A DNA stretch of 64,000 bases, from contig JAMPCH010000008.1 of assembly GCA_023666265.1 (NCBI GenBank), positions 1 to 64,000 of the forward strand, written 5' to 3'. Below, piece by piece: positions 9,806-19,287 of this stretch. Within the stretch, counting starts at the first letter, position 1. Each line of letters opens with the position of its first letter. The position numbers were made by a program, and so were the translations under genes. The notes under the pieces are model-generated. The model searched no databases. It was not told the origin of the DNA and was given only the letters and a program-made list of their open reading frames with translations. This DNA comes from Roseburia sp. (lineage in GTDB: Bacteria; Bacillota; Clostridia; Oscillospirales; Ruminococcaceae).

Positions 9806-10165
9806 ATGATCAAACCGATCGACAGTAATAAAAACAGGATCAAGCGTCATCAAAGAGTACGCGTAAAGATCTCGGGGACGGCGGATTGTCCGCGTCTTAA
9901 CGTTTTTCGCTCCGCTAAGAATATCTACGCCCAGCTCATCGACGACGATAAGGGCGTGACGCTTTGCGCCGCTTCGTCAAACGCAAAGGGCTTTGAGGGC
10001 TACGGCGGGAACTGTGAGGCGGCGAAAAAGGTCGGTCTCGCGCTCGCGGAGAAGGCGAAGGAAAAGGGCATCACCGACGTCGTATTCGACCGCTCGGGCT
10101 ATGTTTATCACGGAAGAGTTGCGGCGCTCGCCGAGGGCGCGCGCGAAGGCGGACTCAATTTCTAA
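9806..10165 (+). CDS. rplR: 50S ribosomal protein L18
   Basis: L18 binds 5S rRNA with L5. ATG 9806 ([19 protein letters not shown]) is preferred, with AGGAAGG about ten bases upstream; an ATG at 9785 would add MKGRLSG. The 119-residue length and the C-terminal [20 protein letters not shown] are typical. Confidence 0.97.
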   Translation: MIKPIDSNKNRIKRHQRVRVKISGTADCPRLNVFRSAKNIYAQLIDDDKGVTLCAASSNAKGFEGYGGNCEAAKKVGLALAEKAKEKGITDVVFDRSGYVYHGRVAALAEGAREGGLNF

Positions 10166-10187
10166 AATTTAACAGGAGGATAAAGCT

Positions 10188-10688
10188 TTGGCACTGATAG
10201 ACGCATCAAAATATGAACTCGCCGAAAAAGTCGTAGCGATCAACCGTGTATCCAAGACCGTTAAGGGCGGACGGATCATGAAGTTCTCCGCGCTCGTCGT
10301 CGTAGGCGACGGAAACGGCGTAGTAGGCTTTGGCTTAGGGAAGTCGAACGAAGTTCCCGACGCGATCCGTAAGGGTATCGAGGACGCCAAAAAGAACCTC
10401 ATCAAGGTATCGTTAAAGGGGACGACGATCCCTCACGAGACCGTCGGGAAGTTTGGCGCGGGCGCTGTTTTAATGAAGCCCGCCCCCGAAGGTACCGGCG
10501 TGATCGCGGGCGGTCCCGTCCGTTCCGTCGTGGAGATGGCGGGGATCCGGAATATCCGGACGAAGTCGCTTCGCTCGAATAACCCTTGTAACGTGGTTCG
10601 CGCGACGATCGCGGGTCTCGCCTCGTTAAGAAACGCGGAAGAGGTCGCGGCGCTCAGAGGTAAGACCGTTAAGGAGATCTTAGGCTGA
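10188..10688 (+). CDS. rpsE: 30S ribosomal protein S5
   Basis: S5 forms part of the mRNA entry pore and decoding-site fidelity region. The 166-residue product starts at TTG 10188, preceded by AGGAGGATAAAGC. It has [20 protein letters not shown] and the second-domain [17 protein letters not shown]. Confidence 0.97.
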   Translation: MALIDASKYELAEKVVAINRVSKTVKGGRIMKFSALVVVGDGNGVVGFGLGKSNEVPDAIRKGIEDAKKNLIKVSLKGTTIPHETVGKFGAGAVLMKPAPEGTGVIAGGPVRSVVEMAGIRNIRTKSLRSNNPCNVVRATIAGLASLRNAEEVAALRGKTVKEILG

Positions 10689-10778
10689 GAAATAAACGAC
10701 TCCCGACGGGAGCGTCCTTCTCAAAAAATAAAAAAGGGCGCTCTTATAAAGGGATAGGCTCGGAAAGGACTGAAACAA
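10689..10778 (+). other. rpsE-rpmD gap with hairpin and dispersed motif
   Basis: The gap has a small hairpin (CTCCC-GAC-GGGAG) and, at 10716-10732, a near copy of the dispersed motif CCTTCCCCAAAAAATAAA (here CCTTCTC-AAAAAATAAA). It is not a convincing terminator because the A/T-rich part is A-rich on this strand. Confidence 0.4.
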
Positions 10779-10952
10779 ATGGCACTTAAAATCAAACTCG
10801 TAAAGTCTTTGATCGGTCGCAAGGACAGTCATATCGCCACCGCCAAGTCGTTAGGACTTAGAAAGATCGGCGACACGACGGAACAGCCCGATAACGCGGC
10901 AACCAGAGGCAAGATCAAGGAAATTCATTATTTAATCGAGGTCGCCGAATAA
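10779..10952 (+). CDS. rpmD: 50S ribosomal protein L30
   Basis: A 57-residue L30 (MALKIKLVKSLIGRKDSH ... ending YLIEVAE). The KSLIGRKDSHIATAKSLGL core and the position between rpsE and rplO identify it. AAAGGACTGAAACAA supplies the ribosome-binding site. Confidence 0.95.
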   Translation: MALKIKLVKSLIGRKDSHIATAKSLGLRKIGDTTEQPDNAATRGKIKEIHYLIEVAE

Positions 10953-11018
10953 GCTCGGCGGGGCGCGGACCATAAAAAATTGCGCCTTTCCTCGATAGGA
11001 AAGGAACGGTCATATAAA

Positions 11019-11462
11019 ATGAAGCTACACGAATTATCACCCGCCGAGGGCGCGACGAAGGAAGTCAAGCGTATCGGTCGCGGACACGGCTCGGGTCAGG
11101 GTAAGACGGCGGGTAAGGGACATAAGGGTCAGTGGGCTCGCTCGGGCGGCGGCGTTAAGCCGGGCTTTGAGGGCGGTCAGACCAAGCTCGCCATGCGTAT
11201 CCCGAAACGCGGATTTAACAATATCTTCGCGACGGAGTACGCGACCGTAAACGTATCCGACCTAGAGAAGCGCTTTGAAAGCGGCGCGGTCATCGACGGC
11301 GCGGCTTTAGTCGAGAGCGGATTACTCAAAAAGACGCTCGACGGCGTTAAGATCTTGGGGAACGGAGAGATCACCAAGAGCTTTACCGTTAAGGCGGCGA
11401 AGTTCTCGGCGACCGCGAAAGAAAAAATCGAAGGAGCGGGCGGAAAGGCAGAGGTGGTATAA
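11019..11462 (+). CDS. rplO: 50S ribosomal protein L15
   Basis: A late-assembly large-subunit protein. ATG 11019 ([18 protein letters not shown]) matches the family start; the frame is open upstream but that part is not L15. The 147-residue product has the Gly-rich [19 protein letters not shown] segment. Its TAA overlaps the secY ATG by one base. Confidence 0.97.
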   Translation: MKLHELSPAEGATKEVKRIGRGHGSGQGKTAGKGHKGQWARSGGGVKPGFEGGQTKLAMRIPKRGFNNIFATEYATVNVSDLEKRFESGAVIDGAALVESGLLKKTLDGVKILGNGEITKSFTVKAAKFSATAKEKIEGAGGKAEVV

Positions 11463-12757
11463 TGTTCGAAGTTTTTCGAAACGCGTGGAAAGTCGCGGAG
11501 CTTCGTAAAAAGATCTTATACACCTTATTTATCATCATCATCTTCCGGCTCGGCTCGGCGGTCTTTGTACCGTTTTTGGACAGTAGCGCGATCTCGAATA
11601 TGCTCGGCGAAGGGACGCTTTTAAGCTATCTCGATACTATGACGGGCGGCTCGCTCAGTCAGGGTACGCTTTTCGCCATGTCGATCACGCCGTACATCAA
11701 CGCTTCGATCATTATCCAGCTTTTGACCGTCGCGATCCCTCCGCTCGAGAGGCTTCAAAAGGAAGGCGAGGAGGGACGTAAAAAGCTCAACACGATCACG
11801 AAGCTGACCTCGCTCGGCTTAGCGCTCTTTCAGGCGACGGCGTTTTACTTCGCGCTCAGGAGCTATCGAGCCGTCGCGTATACGAGCGGCTTTGAGGGTG
11901 TTCTCGCGGCGATCACGATCATCTCCTGTTTTGTCGCGGGGGCTTCGCTCATTATTTGGCTCGGCGATCAGATCAACGAAAAAGGGATCGGTAACGGGAT
12001 CTCGATGATCCTTTTCGCGGGGATCGTCGCGCGCGGTCCGTCGGCGGTTTTTTCGCTCGTGATGTCGATGACGGACGACCTTAAAAACGCGATCTTTGTC
12101 CCGATCATCCTCTTGATCTTTATCGCGATGATCGCGCTCGTCGTCTTAATGACGAACGCGGAGCGGCGGATACCCGTCCAGTACGCCAAGCGCGTTGTCG
12201 GACGTAAAATGTATGGGGGTCAATCCTCCTACATTCCCGTTAAGGTCGCGATGGCGGGCGTTATGCCGATCATCTTCGCGATGTCGGTGATGTCGCTCCC
12301 TCAGACGATCTGTTACTTCTTTGGGATCACGGGCGACGGGACGAGCGGTCACGAATTTTGGGAGGGCTTCGTCCGCCTCTTTAGTCAGAGCAGCTGGCTT
12401 TACGCGATCCTCTACTTCCTCCTCATTATCGCGTTTAACTATTTTTATATCGCGATCCAGTATAACCCGGTAGAAATTGCCAATAATCTCAAGAAAAATA
12501 ACGGCGCGATCCCGGGGATCAGACCCGGAAAGCCGACCTCGGAGTTTATCCAAAATTCACTTTCAAAGATCTCGCTGATCGGGGCGATCTTCTTGGCGTT
12601 TATCGCGATCTTCCCGATCATTTTCCAACAGCTCACGCATATCAACGTTTCGCTCGGCGGTACGACGATGCTGATCGTTGTCGGCGTCGCGCTTGAGACG
12701 GTTCGTTCGCTCGAGAGCCAAATGATGATGCGTCATCATAAGGGCTTCCTCGAATAA
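11462..12757 (+). CDS. secY: preprotein translocase subunit SecY
   Basis: The channel subunit of the Sec translocon, a 431-residue protein with ten predicted membrane helices. It shows the plug and lateral-gate segments (GTLFAMSITPYINASIIIQ), the ERRIPVQYAKR loop and the C-terminal loop IPGIRPGKPTSEF that contacts SecA and the ribosome. It is translationally coupled to rplO. Confidence 0.98.
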   Translation: MFEVFRNAWKVAELRKKILYTLFIIIIFRLGSAVFVPFLDSSAISNMLGEGTLLSYLDTMTGGSLSQGTLFAMSITPYINASIIIQLLTVAIPPLERLQKEGEEGRKKLNTITKLTSLGLALFQATAFYFALRSYRAVAYTSGFEGVLAAITIISCFVAGASLIIWLGDQINEKGIGNGISMILFAGIVARGPSAVFSLVMSMTDDLKNAIFVPIILLIFIAMIALVVLMTNAERRIPVQYAKRVVGRKMYGGQSSYIPVKVAMAGVMPIIFAMSVMSLPQTICYFFGITGDGTSGHEFWEGFVRLFSQSSWLYAILYFLLIIAFNYFYIAIQYNPVEIANNLKKNNGAIPGIRPGKPTSEFIQNSLSKISLIGAIFLAFIAIFPIIFQQLTHINVSLGGTTMLIVVGVALETVRSLESQMMMRHHKGFLE

Positions 12758-12851
12758 GGGGTACGGTTTTTTTAAAACCCTTTTAGGGCAGGACTGCCTC
12801 ACGGCGGTCTTGTCGGGAAGCCGCACCTTCTTTAAAAGAAAGGAAAGAAGT

Positions 12852-13484
12852 ATGAATTTGATTTTTTTGGGAGCGCCCGGCGCGGGTAAGGGTACACAGG
12901 CGGAGATCGTCTGCAAGAAGCTCGGGATCCCCGCGATCTCGACGGGGAATATGCTCCGCGAGGCGGTAAAGAACGGAACGCCCGCCGGGAAAGCGGCGAA
13001 GGATTATATGGATCGGGGAGATCTCGTCCCCGACGAGATCGTGATCGGGATCTTAAAGGATCGGATCGCCGAGGACGACGCCAAGAAGGGCTTTATCCTC
13101 GACGGCTTCCCGAGAACGGTCGCTCAGGCGGAAACGCTCGACTCTATGGGCGTACCGATCGATAAGGTGATCGAGATCTCCGTCCCCGACGAGACGATCT
13201 GCGCCCGCCTGTCGGGGCGGCGCGTATGCGAGGGCTGCGGCGCCTCGTACCATGTGGAGCATAAGCCGCCGAAGGCGGAAGGGATCTGCGACAGCTGCGG
13301 CGCGAAGGTCGTACAGCGGATCGACGATAAGCCCGAGACGGTTCTCTCGCGGCTCGAGACCTATCGCGAAAAGACCGCGCCGCTCAAGGGCTATTATGAG
13401 GCAAAGGGTAAGCTCAAGACGGTCATCGGTCAGGACAGCATCGACGACACCGCGAAGCTGACGCTCGAGGCGATCGAAGGGTAA
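12852..13484 (+). CDS. adk: adenylate kinase, zinc-LID form
   Basis: Catalyses ATP + AMP to 2 ADP in the cytosol. ATG 12852 (MNLIFLGAPGAGKGTQ) is chosen over upstream starts because it gives the conserved N-terminus and has AAAGGAAAGAAG before it. The P-loop is at residues 7-15 and the DGFPRT motif near residue 84. The LID domain has four cysteines (126, 129, 146, 149) that bind zinc in Gram-positive enzymes. The length is 210 residues. It is usually cotranscribed with secY and map, as here. Confidence 0.97.
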   Translation: MNLIFLGAPGAGKGTQAEIVCKKLGIPAISTGNMLREAVKNGTPAGKAAKDYMDRGDLVPDEIVIGILKDRIAEDDAKKGFILDGFPRTVAQAETLDSMGVPIDKVIEISVPDETICARLSGRRVCEGCGASYHVEHKPPKAEGICDSCGAKVVQRIDDKPETVLSRLETYREKTAPLKGYYEAKGKLKTVIGQDSIDDTAKLTLEAIEG

Positions 13485-13490
13485 GAGACA

Positions 13491-14246
13491 ATGATCCAAG
13501 TGAAATCGGCGGAGGAGATCGGACGGATGATGAAGGCGGGCGAGCTCGCCGCACAGGCGCTCGCGCTCGCGGGGAAAAACGCCGTACCGGGGATCTCGAC
13601 CTATGAGCTCGACCGTATCGTAAACGATTATATCGTCTCTAAGGGGGGACATTCCCCCTGTAAGGGCTACGGCGGCTTCCCGGGGCATAACTGCTTCTCG
13701 GTCAACGAGGAGCTGATCCACGGGATCGGGTCTAAGAAAAAGATCTTAAAAGAGGGGGACATCGTCTCCTGTGACATTGTCGCCGAGCTAAACGGCTATA
13801 TGGGCGATAATACGCGTACCTTTAGGGTCGGGACGGTCTCGGACGAGGCGGAGCGCCTTTTAAAAACGACGGAGGAAGCCCTATACGAGGGGATCGCCAA
13901 GGCGGTCGCCGGGAACAGGATCGGCGATATTTCAAACGCGATCCAGACCCGGGTCGAGGCGGGCGGCTATCATATCGTAAAGCGCTTTATCGGTCACGGG
14001 ATCGGGAAGGAAATGCACGAGGACCCGGAAGTACCGAATTTCGGGAAGGCGGGGCGCGGTCCGCGTCTCGTACCGGGTATGACGATCGCGATCGAGCCGA
14101 TGGTCAATTCGACGACCCCCGAGGTCGTGATCTTAAACGATCAATGGACAGTCGTCGAGGCGAACCGAAAGCTATCCGCCCATTTTGAGCATACCGTATG
14201 GATCACGAACGGCGAACCCGTCATTCTGACGCTCGAACATCATTAA
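13491..14246 (+). CDS. map: methionine aminopeptidase, type I
   Basis: Removes the initiator Met from nascent proteins. The metal ligands are visible: Asp95 and Asp106 (CDIVAELNGYMGDNTRTF), the His of GHGIGKEMHEDP, the Glu of IAIEPMV and the Glu of FEHTV. The 251-residue length is standard. It begins six bases after adk. Confidence 0.97.
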   Translation: MIQVKSAEEIGRMMKAGELAAQALALAGKNAVPGISTYELDRIVNDYIVSKGGHSPCKGYGGFPGHNCFSVNEELIHGIGSKKKILKEGDIVSCDIVAELNGYMGDNTRTFRVGTVSDEAERLLKTTEEALYEGIAKAVAGNRIGDISNAIQTRVEAGGYHIVKRFIGHGIGKEMHEDPEVPNFGKAGRGPRLVPGMTIAIEPMVNSTTPEVVILNDQWTVVEANRKLSAHFEHTVWITNGEPVILTLEHH

Positions 14247-14258
14247 AGAGGAACGGAT

Positions 14259-14507
14259 ATGGACTTTAGAAAGGGAATGGTCGTGATCAGCCGCGCGGGA
14301 CGCGACAGCGGAAGGGCGATGGCGGTCGTCGACATCAGAGACGGCTATGTCTTTGTCGCCGACGGTAAGGAACGGCGGCTCGAAGCCCCGAAAAGGAAAA
14401 ATCCGAAGCATTTGGCAAAAACGGATCGGATCGTTTCTCTCGAAGAAATGACGAACCGCAGACTGCGGACTGTTCTGAGGGAACAAGCCGCCGAGGAGAG
14501 TGAGTAA
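14259..14507 (+). CDS. KOW-domain RNA-binding protein
   Basis: An 82-residue protein with a KOW-like start ([31 protein letters not shown]) followed by a basic segment ([14 protein letters not shown]). Small L14e/L6-type KOW proteins between map and infA are a known feature of Clostridia operons, probably ribosome-associated, but the exact role is not established. Its end overlaps the infA GTG by eight bases. Confidence 0.85.
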   Translation: MDFRKGMVVISRAGRDSGRAMAVVDIRDGYVFVADGKERRLEAPKRKNPKHLAKTDRIVSLEEMTNRRLRTVLREQAAEESE

Positions 14508-14730
14508 AAGCTTGTCGAAGGAAGATGTAATCGAAGTTGAGGGTACGATCTTAGAGGCGCTCCCAAACGCGACGTTTCAGGTCGAACTCGAAAACGGGCA
14601 TAAAATACTGGCGCACGTCAGCGGGAAGCTCAGAATGAATTTCATTCGGATCTTACCCGGCGATAAGGTTAAGATCGAGATGTCGCCCTATGACCTAAAT
14701 AAAGGGCGGATCACTTGGCGCGCCAAGTAA
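14500..14730 (+). CDS. infA: translation initiation factor IF-1
   Basis: A 76-residue OB-fold factor that occupies the A site during initiation. GTG 14500 with GAGGAG upstream gives [20 protein letters not shown]; the conserved [19 protein letters not shown] core follows. It overlaps the KOW gene by eight bases. Confidence 0.97.
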   Translation: MSKSLSKEDVIEVEGTILEALPNATFQVELENGHKILAHVSGKLRMNFIRILPGDKVKIEMSPYDLNKGRITWRAK

Positions 14731-14761
14731 GGGCAAAACCGAAAAAAGGAGGAAGAACGGC

Positions 14762-14875
14762 ATGAAAGTAAGACCTTCGGTAAAGCCGATGTGCGATAAA
14801 TGTAAGGTCATTAAGCGCAAAGGTAAGGTCATGGTCATTTGTCAGGACCCCAAGCATAAGCAGAGACAGGGCTGA
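14762..14875 (+). CDS. rpmJ: 50S ribosomal protein L36
   Basis: A 37-residue zinc-ribbon protein ([20 protein letters not shown]) with CxxC and the C...H ligands ([11 protein letters not shown]). This is the C+ form. AAAGGAGGAA precedes the ATG; position between infA and rpsM is universal. Confidence 0.97.
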   Translation: MKVRPSVKPMCDKCKVIKRKGKVMVICQDPKHKQRQG

Positions 14876-14932
14876 TGCTTTTAAAAATCATCGGGGCGAT
14901 CCCCCGAAATCAAAACAGGAGGAAAGTTTTTT

Positions 14933-15301
14933 ATGGCAAGAATTGCTGGTGTGGATTTACCGAAAGAAAAGCGCGTTGAGATCGGTTTAACATACGTTTA
15001 CGGGATCGGAAGAAAATCCTCGAACGATATTCTCGCGAAGGCGGGCGTAAATCCCGACACAAGAGTTAAGGATCTCACCGAGGACGAAGAGGCGAAGATC
15101 CGCGAGATCATCGACGGCGAATATACGGTAGAGGGCGACCTCAGAAGAAACGTCGCGCTCAACATCAAGCGGCTCGTCGAGATCAACTGTTATCGCGGGA
15201 CGCGCCACAGAAAGGGTCTACCCTGTCGCGGACAGAGAACCAAAACAAACGCAAGAACGCGTAAGGGTCCCAAAAAGACCATCGCGAATAAGAAGAAGTA
15301 A
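14933..15301 (+). CDS. rpsM: 30S ribosomal protein S13
   Basis: A 122-residue S13 of the 30S head, contacting P-site tRNA and bridging to L5. It begins [21 protein letters not shown] and ends in the [20 protein letters not shown] tail. Confidence 0.98.
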   Translation: MARIAGVDLPKEKRVEIGLTYVYGIGRKSSNDILAKAGVNPDTRVKDLTEDEEAKIREIIDGEYTVEGDLRRNVALNIKRLVEINCYRGTRHRKGLPCRGQRTKTNARTRKGPKKTIANKKK

Positions 15302-15313
15302 GGGGGTAACCAA

Positions 15314-15721
15314 ATGGCACAGGCGAAATCCAACGGGAAAAAGCCCGTCATCCGCAGACGCCGCGAGCGTAAAAATATCGAGAACGGCTCGGCGCATATC
15401 CAGTCTACATTCAACAACACGATCGTCACCATCACCGACCTTCAGGGGAACGCGTTATCGTGGGCTAGCGCGGGCGGTCTCGGCTTTAGAGGGTCGAGAA
15501 AGTCTACGCCCTTCGCGGCTCAGTCGGCGGCGGAAACGGCGGCAAAGGCGGCGATGGAGCATGGCTTAAAGACCGTCGAGGTCTATGTAAAGGGTCCCGG
15601 CGCGGGACGAGAGGCGGCGATCCGCGCGTTACAGGCGGCGGGCTTAGAGGTTCGTATGATCAAGGACGTAACGCCCATCCCGCATAACGGATGCCGTCCG
15701 CCGAAAAGGAGACGCGTCTAG
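15314..15721 (+). CDS. rpsK: 30S ribosomal protein S11
   Basis: A 135-residue S11 of the 30S platform. The [16 protein letters not shown] and [16 protein letters not shown] signatures are present. It starts 12 bases after rpsM. Confidence 0.98.
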   Translation: MAQAKSNGKKPVIRRRRERKNIENGSAHIQSTFNNTIVTITDLQGNALSWASAGGLGFRGSRKSTPFAAQSAAETAAKAAMEHGLKTVEVYVKGPGAGREAAIRALQAAGLEVRMIKDVTPIPHNGCRPPKRRRV

Positions 15722-15891
15722 TAAAAAGACCGAGTTTAGAGAGATCGGTCTCTTACGCGGGGAAACGCAGCTCTCGGCGTAAAGACCCGTTTTGAGTTTA
15801 CTCGGAGTCGAAAGAAATTCGATACTACCGCTTTTTAGCTGACGCGGACGCGTCGCCTTCAAAAAAGCGACATCAAAAACGGAGGTTATTT
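15722..15891 (+). promoter_or_regulatory. structured leader before rpsD, possible S4 binding site
   Basis: A 170-base gap with hairpins GACCG...CGGTC (15728-15751), TTACGC...GCGTAA (15752-15782), TCGAA...TTCGA (about 15808-15822) and GACGCG-GA-CGCGTC (about 15841-15854). Firmicute rpsD genes are often preceded by an S4-responsive leader RNA; this may be one, but I could not match a named consensus. Confidence 0.45.
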
Positions 15892-16488
15892 ATGGCAGTC
15901 GATAGAACACCTGTCTTAAAAAGATGTAAGGCACTCGGGATCAGCCCGATGGTAATGGGCTACAGTAAGGAAACGACCCGCAACAAGAACGCGAATATCC
16001 GTAAAAAGACGTCGGAATACGGACTTCAGCTAAAGGAAAAGCAAAAGCTCAAGTTTATCTACGGCGTCCTCGAAAAGCAGTTTTATCATTACTATGAAAT
16101 GGCGGTCAAGGAGGAAGGTATCGCCGGTCAGAACCTGATCCGCCTACTCGAGACCCGTCTCGATAACGTAGCGTTTCGTATGGGCTTAGCCATCACGCGG
16201 CGCGAGGCGAGACAGCTTGTGGGTCACGGTCATTTCACGGTAAACGGTAAGCGGGTAGACATCCCCTCTTATCGAGTAAAGGTCGGCGACGTGATCGCCT
16301 TATCCGATAAGAGTAAAAAGAGCCCGAAATTCGCTCAGGTCGCGGAAGCGACGAACGGTCGGCTCATTCCGCTGTGGCTTGATATGAATAAGGAGGCTAT
16401 GTCCGCGAAGGTAACGAGAATGCCCCAGCGCGACGAGCTCGACTATGAGATCGAGGAGCATCTCGTGATCGAGTTGTATTCTAAATAA
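15892..16488 (+). CDS. rpsD: 30S ribosomal protein S4, cysteine-poor form
   Basis: S4 nucleates 30S assembly. The 198-residue product has the S4 RNA-binding domain (RLLETRLDNVAFRMGLAITR ... RRE ARQLVGHGHFTVNG). The N-terminus (MAVDRTPVLKRCKALGISP) lacks the zinc-binding cysteines of the C+ form. This version, within the alpha cluster, resembles S4 of Oscillospiraceae relatives and supports the taxonomic guess. Confidence 0.96.
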   Translation: MAVDRTPVLKRCKALGISPMVMGYSKETTRNKNANIRKKTSEYGLQLKEKQKLKFIYGVLEKQFYHYYEMAVKEEGIAGQNLIRLLETRLDNVAFRMGLAITRREARQLVGHGHFTVNGKRVDIPSYRVKVGDVIALSDKSKKSPKFAQVAEATNGRLIPLWLDMNKEAMSAKVTRMPQRDELDYEIEEHLVIELYSK

Positions 16489-16514
16489 TAGCCGATCGGC
16501 ATATAATGTCGATG

Positions 16515-16602
16515 GCGCGGTTATTTTTAATTTACAATACGACCGAGCTACTATGGCGCGTCGGGCGGCATAGAGGATCGTAATTTAAAATTAACCGGGC
16601 GC
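16515..16602. repeat. long inverted repeat between rpsD and rpoA
   Basis: GGTTATTTTTAATTTAC at 16519-16535 pairs with GTAATTTAAAATTAACC at 16580-16596 (15 of 17 positions). An inner stem CTATG...CATAG with CGC/GCG continues it at about 16551-16573. The arms are much more AT-rich than the operon. It could be a leader RNA for rpoA-rplQ or a small mobile-element remnant. Confidence 0.6.
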
Positions 16603-16698
16603 TTATTCACGATGGGTTCGCGGTGCGCCCGCGCTTCGCGAAGCCCTTATTCGAGGGAGAGATCCCATAATCAACAGATACAGCAGGAGGGTTAAGGA

Positions 16699-17652
16699 AT
16701 GCTTGAAAAAATCGAGAAGCCTGAAATAGAGACATTAAAGCTAAAGCCGGACGGAAAGTACGGTATGTTCGTTCTTGAACCTCTCGAAGCGGGCTACGGC
16801 AATACATTGGGTAACAGCCTCAGACGTGTTTTGCTCTCCTCTTTACCCGGCGTCGCGGTGACGTCCGTCAAGATCGACGGGGTACAGCATGAATTTTCCA
16901 CGATCCCCGGCGTTAAGGAAGACGTGACCGAGATCATCCTGAATGTTAAGGGTCTGATCGCTAAGATGTACGGTGAATGTCCCAAAACGGTCTATATCGA
17001 AGCCGAAGGCGAAGGCGTCGTAACGGCGGGCGACATCAAGACCGACAGCGAGATCGAGATCCTCGACCCCGGAATGCAGATCGCGACCCTGAGCGCGGGC
17101 GCGAAGCTCTTTATGGAGCTTACGTTCGACCGCGGGCGCGGGTATGTTTCGGCGGAAAAGAATAAATCCTTTATCCAGCCCATGATCGGCGTGATCGCCG
17201 TAGACAGCATTTATACGCCCGTTTTAAAGGTCAACTATACGGTAGAGAATACCCGCGTCGGTCAGAGAACGGACTATGATAAGCTCATCATCGAGATATG
17301 GACGGACGGGACGATCTCCGCGAAGGAGGCGGTCTCATACGCGGCAAAGGTCCTTTGTGAACACTTAGCGCTTTTCGTCGACCTGTCGGACGAGCTCACC
17401 CAGCCCGAGCTGATGGTCGAGAAGGACGATAAGAGTAAGGATAAGATCCTCGAAATGACGATCGAGGATCTCGACCTCTCGGTACGTTCGTTTAACTGTT
17501 TAAAGCGCGCGGGGATCAACACGGTCGAAGACCTCATCACCAAGTCTCAAGAGGATATGATGAAGGTCAGAAACCTAGGGAAAAAATCCTTTGAAGAGGT
17601 ACGCTCAAAGATCCAGACACTCGGCTTTGACTTAGCCTCGAGCGAAGAATAA
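16699..17652 (+). CDS. rpoA: RNA polymerase subunit alpha
   Basis: A 317-residue subunit. The N-terminal assembly domain has [20 protein letters not shown]; the C-terminal DNA/activator-binding domain has [19 protein letters not shown] and the helix-hairpin-helix [18 protein letters not shown] 16699 has GGAGGG upstream. A 210-base structured gap precedes it. Confidence 0.98.
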   Translation: MLEKIEKPEIETLKLKPDGKYGMFVLEPLEAGYGNTLGNSLRRVLLSSLPGVAVTSVKIDGVQHEFSTIPGVKEDVTEIILNVKGLIAKMYGECPKTVYIEAEGEGVVTAGDIKTDSEIEILDPGMQIATLSAGAKLFMELTFDRGRGYVSAEKNKSFIQPMIGVIAVDSIYTPVLKVNYTVENTRVGQRTDYDKLIIEIWTDGTISAKEAVSYAAKVLCEHLALFVDLSDELTQPELMVEKDDKSKDKILEMTIEDLDLSVRSFNCLKRAGINTVEDLITKSQEDMMKVRNLGKKSFEEVRSKIQTLGFDLASSEE

Positions 17653-17692
17653 CGAATGAAATCATTCATTTTATCAGAAAGGAGAAGCCACT

Positions 17693-18031
17693 ATGGCAAT
17701 GAGAAAATTAGGCAGAACCAGCGACCATAGAAGGGCAATGCTCAGGGCGATGGTAACGTTTTTACTCGATAACGGTAAGATCGAAACGACCGTATCCCGA
17801 GCGAAGGAAGTAAGAAGCGAGGCGGAGAAGATGATCACCCTCGGTAAGCGGGGCGACCTCCACGCCAAGCGTCAGGTCTTCGCCTATGTGACGAAGGAAT
17901 CCGTTTCCAAAAAGCTTTTTGACGAGATCGCGCCGAAGTACGCGGAGAGAAACGGCGGTTATACGCGGATCATCAAGATCGGTCCGAGACGCGGCGACGC
18001 GGCGGAGATGGCGATCATCGAGCTTGTTTAA
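17693..18031 (+). CDS. rplQ: 50S ribosomal protein L17
   Basis: A 112-residue L17, the last gene of the cluster. [22 protein letters not shown] and [20 protein letters not shown] are family signatures. A strong terminator follows the stop. Confidence 0.98.
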   Translation: MAMRKLGRTSDHRRAMLRAMVTFLLDNGKIETTVSRAKEVRSEAEKMITLGKRGDLHAKRQVFAYVTKESVSKKLFDEIAPKYAERNGGYTRIIKIGPRRGDAAEMAIIELV

Positions 18032-18042
18032 GCCATTGAACC

Positions 18043-18077
18043 AAAAAAGCCTGTTCGGATCGCGGACAGGCTTTTTT
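18043..18077 (+). terminator. intrinsic terminator of the ribosomal cluster
   Basis: AAAAAAGCCTGT (18043-18054) pairs with ACAGGCTTTTTT (18066-18077). The run of T on the 3' side makes it a standard terminator; the A run could also stop traffic in the other direction. Confidence 0.85.
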
Positions 18078-18115
18078 AAAAAATTTTTACTTTTATTTTT
18101 TGGAAGGGATTGCTT

Positions 18116-19195
18116 ATGAAGGAACTGATGAAAAAAACGATCTCGCTTTTTCTCGGCGCGTTATTCTTTTTATGCGCCTGTACGACCGAGACGGAGGAGC
18201 CGAAGGAAAGCGCTTTAACGGAAGGCGCACAGGCGAGCGAAAGCGAAGCGCCTGTCATAAACGAGGAAAAAGAGGCGGAGGACACGGAGGCGGCGAAGGG
18301 CTTCGCGGTCGACGGGACGAAGCTTTTTGACGCGAACGGCGAGGAGTTTATCCTACGCGGGATCAACCACGCCCACACATGGTTTAAGGATCAGCTCGAC
18401 ACCGCGCTCCCCGCGATCGCGGAGACGGGCGCGAACAGCGTCAGGATCGTCCTCTCGGACGGCGGTCAATGGGACAAGGACAGCGAGGAAAGTATCCGCG
18501 ACATCATCGAGAAATGTAAGGCGCTAAAGCTCATCGCGATCGTCGAGGTACACGATGCGACGGGGAAAAACGAAGCCGCGCCGCTCGAGGCGGCGGTCGA
18601 CTATTGGATCGAGATGAAGGACGCGCTCATCGGGAACGAGGCGTATGTGATCCTCAACATCGCGAATGAATGGTACGGCGACTGGAAGAGCGACAGCTGG
18701 GCGAAGGGGTATATCGCGGCGATCCCGCGCCTTCGCGAGGCGGGGATCAAGAACGTCATTATGGTCGACGCGGCGGGCTGGGGACAGTTTGGTCAGAGCG
18801 TCGCCGATAAGGGCGCGGAGGTCTTCGCCGCCGATCCGCTCGGGAATACGATGTTCTCGATCCATATGTACGGGAGCGCGGGCGGCTCAAAGTCCTCGAT
18901 CAAGCGGAATATCGACGGCGCGCTCTCAAAGGGGCTTTGTCTATGTATCGGCGAATTTGGCTATAACCATTCCGACGGGGACGTAGACGAGGCGTATATT
19001 ATGGAATACTGCGCCGAAACGGGGGTCGGCTATCTCGGCTGGTCTTGGAAAGGGAACGGCGGCGGGGTCGAGTATCTCGACATCGCGAAGGAATGGGACG
19101 GGTCGATCCTCTCGGACGATTGGGGCGAGCCGCTCATCAACGGGAAAAACGGGATCCGCGAAACGGCGAAGCCGTGTTCGGTCTTTGAGAACTGA
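18116..19195 (+). CDS. lipoprotein endo-beta-1,4-mannanase, GH5 (subfamily 8 type)
   Basis: Hydrolyses beta-1,4-mannan or glucomannan at the cell surface. ATG 18116 follows GGAAGGG with good spacing. The signal peptide ends in the lipobox LCAC (Cys22), followed by a 40-residue acidic linker. The (beta/alpha)8 domain closely follows bacterial GH5_8 mannanases: RGINHAHTW, RIVLSDGGQW, EVHDATG, the acid/base Glu185 in NIANEWYG, the nucleophile Glu280 in CIGEFGYNH, and GYLGWSWKGNG. Length is 359 residues, with no carbohydrate-binding module. It starts 39 bases after the rplQ terminator and has no clear promoter of its own, so it may depend on read-through. A GC hairpin follows. Confidence 0.92.
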   Translation: MKELMKKTISLFLGALFFLCACTTETEEPKESALTEGAQASESEAPVINEEKEAEDTEAAKGFAVDGTKLFDANGEEFILRGINHAHTWFKDQLDTALPAIAETGANSVRIVLSDGGQWDKDSEESIRDIIEKCKALKLIAIVEVHDATGKNEAAPLEAAVDYWIEMKDALIGNEAYVILNIANEWYGDWKSDSWAKGYIAAIPRLREAGIKNVIMVDAAGWGQFGQSVADKGAEVFAADPLGNTMFSIHMYGSAGGSKSSIKRNIDGALSKGLCLCIGEFGYNHSDGDVDEAYIMEYCAETGVGYLGWSWKGNGGGVEYLDIAKEWDGSILSDDWGEPLINGKNGIRETAKPCSVFEN

Positions 19196-19208
19196 CGTGA
19201 GGCGAAAT

Positions 19209-19242
19209 AACATCGGCGGGGACTTTTGTCCCCGCCGACGTT
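19209..19242 (+). terminator. hairpin after the mannanase gene
   Basis: AACATCGGCGGGGAC pairs with GTCCCCGCCGACGTT around a TTTT loop (one G-T style mismatch). No T run follows, so termination is likely but not certain. Confidence 0.55.
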
Positions 19243-19287
19243 ATGTGAAGCCTCGTATCGCGGATCGGTATTACTGCTGTTCGACCT

